DNA from: Erwinia sp050410775
GTDB lineage: Bacteria > Pseudomonadota > Gammaproteobacteria > Enterobacterales > Enterobacteriaceae
Length of the DNA: 64,000 bases
Assembly: GCF_050410775.1 (NCBI RefSeq)
Contig: NZ_CP191229.1
Reading direction: 5' to 3' (one strand)
Shown: positions 62,131 to 64,000 of the stretch, one piece after another
Layout of the letters: each line of letters opens with the position of its first letter
How positions within the stretch are numbered: the stretch's first letter is position 1
Made by a program: the position numbers and the translations under genes
The notes under the pieces: generated by a model
What the model was told of the DNA's origin: nothing
Database searches by the model: none
Seen by the model: the letters and a program-made list of their open reading frames with translations, nothing else

Positions 62131-62871
62131 TTAGTTTAGGCGGTCAAACTGACCCGACAGGCTTTTTCGGACGGGAAAGTCTAAATCGCCATGCTTACTG
62201 GTCGTTAAACCCAGCGCCACCAGGGATTCCACCATTTTCACCGCTGCGCCTACGCCGTCGATGACCGGGATCCCCAGCTCGCAGGTCAGTTCGCGGGCGA
62301 GCGTCGCCATCCCGCCGCAGCCCAGAACAATGGCGCCGCTGCCATCCTCTTTTTTTGCCGCCAGGCAGCGTTCACGCACTTTTTGCTGCGCCAGGCCGCT
62401 GCCGTCTTCCAGCGCCAGCACCGGCAGGTCGATAGCGTGCAGCGCGGCGCAGTGATGTTCAAAGCCATACTGCCGCAGCAGGTGCCGGGCGATAATCAGG
62501 GTACGCGGCAGCGTGGTGACGATGGAGAAGCGCGTCGCCACCATCGTCGCCATATGCATAGCCGCCTCCGCAATACCGATAACCGGCCCCTGCGCCAGCT
62601 CGCGGGCGGCCAGCAGGCCGGGATCGCCGAAGCAGGCAATGACATGGCCGCAAACGCCCTGCTCGCGTCCGGCTTTTATCTGCTCAAGTACGCCGATCGC
62701 CGCAATCGCTTCATCAAAATGCCCCTCAATCGACGGCGCCCCCTGTGACGGATTTACCGCAACGATCTCCGTTTGCGGTCCGGCCACCGCGCGGGCGGCG
62801 GCGCCTATCGTTTCGGTCATTGCCGCGCTGACGTTGGGGTTGATCACCTGAATAATCTGTTTTTCCTTCAT
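62131..62871 (-). CDS. hpxA: Allantoin racemase
   Basis: 246 residues, Asp/Glu/hydantoin racemase family. It interconverts S- and R-allantoin, so both forms, also the one produced by spontaneous racemisation, can feed the allantoinase. The two catalytic cysteines are Cys80 in IACFGDPG and Cys185 in LGCGGM. The start overlaps the hpxS stop codon by four bases. Confidence 0.94.
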   Translation of the reverse strand: MKEKQIIQVINPNVSAAMTETIGAAARAVAGPQTEIVAVNPSQGAPSIEGHFDEAIAAIGVLEQIKAGREQGVCGHVIACFGDPGLLAARELAQGPVIGIAEAAMHMATMVATRFSIVTTLPRTLIIARHLLRQYGFEHHCAALHAIDLPVLALEDGSGLAQQKVRERCLAAKKEDGSGAIVLGCGGMATLARELTCELGIPVIDGVGAAVKMVESLVALGLTTSKHGDLDFPVRKSLSGQFDRLN

Positions 62872-63587
62872 CCTTTAACTCCTGTTCCTGCAAATAAGCT
62901 GGCGAAGTCCGGCACCGTCTCTCCCCCGCGTTCAAAGCGCAGGCTGGCCAGAATATGCCCGAAATGTTGCCGCATTGCGTCAGCAAGCGGGCCGCACGCT
63001 TTTTCCCTGATGAGCATCGTCAGCCTTTCATGATCGTGACAGCGGCATCCCTGCTGCCAGGGCGCGCCCCAGGCGGCAATGACCAGCGAGGAACGCTGGG
63101 TCAGACTTGTCACCATTTCAGTGAGCACCTGGTTGCCCGCAATGGCCTGAAGCTGAATATGAAAGGCCGCAGAGTGGCGGATGGCGGCGGGGCCGTCGCC
63201 ATCCGTATGCGCCTGCTGCTCCTGCCGGATAAGATTCTCCAGCGCGGCCAGATGCGTCGACTGGCAGCGGGCCAGCACATGCGGCAGATTGGCGCATTCG
63301 ATAAGCGAGCGGGTCTGAAAGATCTCCTTCGCCTCTTCAACGGACGGCGTGGCAACTTGCGCACCACGCCTGGGCAATAAGATCACCATCTGCACTACCG
63401 CAAGGCGCTGAAGCACTCTGCGGATGCCGGTGCGGCTGACGCCAAAGACGCCGGAAAGGGCCTCTTCGGGCAGCCGGCTGCCGGGCGGCAGCTGATGTTC
63501 AACGATGGCTGCCAGCAGCGCCTGATAGATCGCTTCATCCCTGTCCGTCAGGTCAGAGGCCGTTTTCAGGCCGGTTTTACTAATCAT
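62868..63587 (-). CDS. hpxS: GntR-family regulator HpxS
   Basis: 239 residues from the ATG at 63587 (GGAG upstream); a GTG four codons earlier is the alternative. N-terminal winged helix (SRLPEEALSGVFGVSRTGIRRVLQRL) and C-terminal FCD ligand domain (with SLIECANLPHVLA and HSAAFHIQLQAIAGN). First gene of hpxS-hpxA-hpxB and divergent from an NCS1 permease gene, the order hpxC / hpxSAB of Klebsiella. Confidence 0.9.
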   Translation of the reverse strand: MISKTGLKTASDLTDRDEAIYQALLAAIVEHQLPPGSRLPEEALSGVFGVSRTGIRRVLQRLAVVQMVILLPRRGAQVATPSVEEAKEIFQTRSLIECANLPHVLARCQSTHLAALENLIRQEQQAHTDGDGPAAIRHSAAFHIQLQAIAGNQVLTEMVTSLTQRSSLVIAAWGAPWQQGCRCHDHERLTMLIREKACGPLADAMRQHFGHILASLRFERGGETVPDFASLFAGTGVKG

Positions 63588-63622
63588 TACCCGCTCCACT
63601 ACACATCAATGTCGTCACTAAT

Positions 63623-63653
63623 CGTATACATGATGCTCATTTTTTGTATACAA
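63623..63653. promoter_or_regulatory. Two GTATAC-centred operators between hpxS and hpxC
   Basis: CGTATACATG (63623-63632) and the perfect palindrome TTGTATACAA (63644-63653) have centres 21 bases apart, two helical turns. GTATAC cores are usual for GntR-family proteins. The pair lies between divergent genes and is the likely HpxS control region. Confidence 0.7.
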
Positions 63654-63729
63654 GAAATCATATCTGGCCTGGATCCTGCACTGCTTTCCTTAACCCGATT
63701 GCGGGTCAATCAAAAGAGGAGCAGGTTTC

Positions 63730-64000
63730 ATGCCAAATAGTCAAAGTGTCTCACCGGCGGCGTCGGCTGAAGCCCGCGCCCACTACAGCCCAAGGCTGTG
63801 TAATGAGGATCTCGCCCCGACGCGTCACCAAAGCTGGAGCTGGTATAATATTTTCTCTTTCTGGATGTCGGACGTGCACAGCATGGGAGGCTACGTGGTC
63901 GCCGCCAGCTTTTTCACGCTGGGTCTGGCCAGCTGGCAGGTGCTGATTTGCCTGCTGGCGGGGATTTGCATCGTTCAGATTTGCGCGAATCTGGTGGCAA
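63730..64000 (+). CDS. hpxC: NCS1 permease, probably allantoin (start only)
   Basis: 90 codons are visible and the gene runs off the right edge. GGAGCAGG precedes the ATG. The N-terminus has the NCS1 pattern: YSPRLCNEDLAP, SWSWYNIFSFWMSDVHSMGGY (contains the conserved W and N of helix 1) and then helix 2. Because of its position divergent from hpxSAB, allantoin is the likely substrate. Confidence 0.82.
   Translation, partial: MPNSQSVSPAASAEARAHYSPRLCNEDLAPTRHQSWSWYNIFSFWMSDVHSMGGYVVAASFFTLGLASWQVLICLLAGICIVQICANLVA

Overview
The window is chromosomal DNA of a gamma-proteobacterium of the order Enterobacterales. From position 1 to about 39.4 kb the gene order is almost that of the Escherichia coli gcvB-to-galR segment, with proteins nearly the same length as their E. 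coli counterparts. Genus is a guess: high-GC coding sequence, a second FtsI-like penicillin-binding protein and a Klebsiella-type hpx cluster would suit Erwiniaceae (Pantoea, Mixta or Erwinia) or a Klebsiella/Enterobacter relative. I see no insertion sequence, prophage or CRISPR array.

Region 1 (1-39.4 kb), housekeeping backbone: sRNA GcvB, lipoprotein ygdI, csdA-csdE sulfur transfer, tcdA, mltA, three tandem initiator tRNA genes, amiC, argA behind ARG boxes, the recC-ptrA-recB-recD set preceded by the pseudopilin-like genes ppdA-ppdB-ygdB-ppdC, thyA-lgt, rppH-ptsP, a 685-bp gene-free stretch with DnaA boxes where E. coli carries DARS2, mutH, ygdQ, ygdR, tas, aas-lplT, and galR. Between aas and galR, where E. 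coli has only omrA and omrB, this genome has a PBP3 paralogue, one OmrA/B-type sRNA and a BisC-like molybdoenzyme.

Region 2 (39.4-44.4 kb), a beta-glucoside PTS island: EIIC, a GH1 6-phospho-beta-glucosidase, EIIB, a UxuR-like GntR regulator and a GNAT acetyltransferase on the minus strand, with EIIA divergent. Two TTGGTATACCAA-type operators lie between the two transcription units.

Region 3 (44.6-48.5 kb), methionine salvage: mtnB-mtnC-mtnD divergent from mtnE and a YafV-type omega-amidase gene. The shared intergenic region has tandem MetJ boxes.

Region 4 (48.6-64 kb), purine ring and allantoin catabolism (hpx): purine permease, HIU hydrolase, a single protein joining allantoate amidohydrolase to OHCU decarboxylase, ureidoglycine-glyoxylate aminotransferase, a four-gene ABC importer, RpiR repressor HpxU, oxamate amidohydrolase HpxW with HpxX-HpxY-HpxZ, then allantoinase, allantoin racemase, GntR regulator HpxS and the start of an NCS1 permease. 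Together they should carry 5-hydroxyisourate or imported allantoin to glycine, oxalate, ammonia and CO2. The urate-oxidising enzyme is not in the window. The most interesting inference is that HpxXY and HpxZ, relatives of AtzEG and AtzH, turn oxalurate into oxamate without a carbamoyltransferase.
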